64,000 nucleotides of DNA, from assembly GCA_965204405.1 (NCBI GenBank), contig CBDBEN010000005.1:2666001-2730000 (forward strand), in the 5' to 3' direction. Every line of letters starts with the position of its first letter. Positions within the stretch are counted from its first letter, which is position 1. Origin of the DNA: JANQPX01 sp965204405 (lineage in GTDB: Bacteria; Pseudomonadota; Alphaproteobacteria; Geminicoccales; Geminicoccaceae). Under the pieces are notes generated by a model that searched no databases, was not told the DNA's origin, and was given only the letters and a program-made list of their open reading frames with translations. The position numbers and the translations under genes are program-made. Of the stretch, positions 63,050-64,000 are shown piece after piece.

Positions 63050-64000
63050 TTAGCCCACCGTTGATACCGACGGCAACGACTCGTCGAGCGTGTAGATCGC
63101 TTGGCTGGTTTGGACACCGCGCAGCGCAAACCGACCGATCGAGACCAAACGGCTCCGTGAACATGTCGCGGCTTCGGCAAAAGCTTCGGAGACCAGCAGA
63201 TTCCTATCATGTTGGCCGCAAAGAGCTTCGATCCTGGCAGCTTCATTGACGGAAGGCCCGACGACAGTGAAATCCAGGCGCTCCTCGCTGCCGACATTCC
63301 CCCAATAGACATCTCCGAGATGCAAAGCGATATCGAGATTCATGACGGGTTTGCCGGCTGCAAGGCGTTCTGCTCGAACATCATCGACCCGTCTTAGCGC
63401 CGCGACGGCTGCATCGAGGGCATGCTCGCACAGACGATCTGCCGGACGGCCGTTCAACGGGAAGGTGGCGAGCAGGCCATCGCCCAGGAATTTCAAGACA
63501 TTCCCTCCCTGCTCGGTGACCGGACCGACGAGGCAGTCAAAATACTGGTTCAGCATGTCGACGAGCTGATCCCGCGGCGTGCGCTCGGAAATGGCCGTGA
63601 ATCCGCGAAAATCCGCCAGGAAGATCACGGCACTGATCACCTCGAGATCGCCCCGATGGATCTCGCCGTCGAGAATTCGCTGCCCAGCCACACTGCCGAC
63701 ATAAGCATCCAGGAGATTGATGCTGATGTCCTGGGACAGCCTGGCCTGGACGGCAAGAGCCAAATGGGGGATCAGATGACGCAGCAGCGCTATATCCCCC
63801 TCGCTGAAGCCACCGGGCTCCTTCGTCGCCCAGGACGACATAAGACCCGTCTTGCCGTCGGGTTCGCCATCGCGGCCGAATTTTGCAAGGTGAGCCAGAT
63901 AGTCGGTCGCCCCTTCTTGCCGGAGCTCCTCGCAAACCGGGAATTCGGAGGGACAATCGGTATCCAGCGGAACGCGCAAGTCTTCGACGTCCAGATCCAG
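63050..64000 (-). CDS. Class III adenylate/guanylate cyclase, N-terminally truncated by window edge
   Basis: The frame stays open to the right window edge, so the N-terminus is missing (a TTG at 63979 is internal). The catalytic domain has VIFLADFRGFTAISERT (first metal Asp), VLKFLGDGLLATFP (substrate Lys and second metal Asp), and LDFTVVGPSVNEAARIE (adenine-binding Asp, plus Asn and Arg). All class III residues are intact, which favours adenylate cyclase activity. Upstream lies a GAF-like region (SSWATKEPGGFSEGDIALLRHL). The stop at 63050-63052 is 77 bp from the TadG stop; the two genes converge. Confidence 0.9.
   Translation of the reverse strand: MDLDVEDLRVPLDTDCPSEFPVCEELRQEGATDYLAHLAKFGRDGEPDGKTGLMSSWATKEPGGFSEGDIALLRHLIPHLALAVQARLSQDISINLLDAYVGSVAGQRILDGEIHRGDLEVISAVIFLADFRGFTAISERTPRDQLVDMLNQYFDCLVGPVTEQGGNVLKFLGDGLLATFPLNGRPADRLCEHALDAAVAALRRVDDVRAERLAAGKPVMNLDIALHLGDVYWGNVGSEERLDFTVVGPSVNEAARIEALCGQHDRNLLVSEAFAEAATCSRSRLVSIGRFALRGVQTSQAIYTLDESLPSVSTVG

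Noticed and set aside
1..64000. CRISPR arrays, insertion sequences, prophage or integrase genes
   Set aside because: No regularly spaced direct repeats, transposase motifs or phage structural genes were found on either strand.

Overview
The window is chromosomal DNA from a GC-rich alphaproteobacterium, most likely of the order Hyphomicrobiales (Rhizobiales). This is inferred from the ispH-thrB-rnhA order, the serC-serA pair, hopanoid genes (hpnB, shc, hpnG), TadE/TadG proteins, several solute-binding-protein transporters (TTT, TRAP, ABC) and CTAGAG-ended palindromic intergenic repeats. No rRNA, tRNA, CRISPR array, transposase, integrase or phage gene was found. Most of the window is catabolic and transport accessory functions, interrupted by short blocks of housekeeping genes.

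Region 1 (1-10.7 kb): the end of a DUF4399 gene, then an overlapping minus-strand trio (two-subunit aconitase X plus an M20 deacetylase), a divergent SDR dehydrogenase, a tripartite tricarboxylate transporter (tctC-tctB-tctA), and a divergent plus-strand run of family III CoA-transferase, DMT exporter, RraA/HMG-aldolase-like protein and glutathione transferase. It reads as uptake and breakdown of an unidentified carboxylic or hydroxy acid. Region 2 (10.7-16.6 kb): a lone P-loop NTPase of unknown role, a class IV aminotransferase, a glutamine amidotransferase, a uronate-dehydrogenase-like SDR, hypoxanthine phosphoribosyltransferase and an OmpA-like protein.

Region 3 (16.9-25.6 kb): a minus-strand operon of two class I CoA-transferase subunits, a cyclic-nucleotide-binding patatin lipase and a CaiB-type CoA-transferase, divergent from three hopanoid genes. 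Region 4 (25.7-38.0 kb): a seven-gene operon (M81/MlrC-like peptidase, peptide-type ABC importer, creatininase-like amidohydrolase), a divergent AspA/AstE-like deacylase, and a sugar-type ABC importer without its own ATPase. Together these look like a scavenging system for an unknown peptide or amide. Region 5 (38.1-45.0 kb): a GGDEF-EAL protein, a TadE-like protein, YajQ, and a TRAP transporter (dctQ-dctM-dctP) preceded by a possible 19-residue leader peptide.

Region 6 (45.2-54.3 kb): AlkA-type glycosylase, aldo/keto reductase, serC-serA, ispH-thrB-rnhA, a peroxiredoxin and YqgE. Region 7 (54.3-64.0 kb): a 1-kb intergenic stretch with a palindromic repeat, an arylmalonate-decarboxylase-like gene broken by an apparent one-base deletion, purD, a repeat-rich peptidoglycan-binding lipoprotein, a GST and flavin reductase pair, a TadE/TadG pair, and the truncated start of a class III adenylate cyclase. 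Three nucleotide-signalling elements occur in the window: a GGDEF-EAL enzyme with YajQ (c-di-GMP), a cNMP-binding lipase, and an adenylate cyclase.
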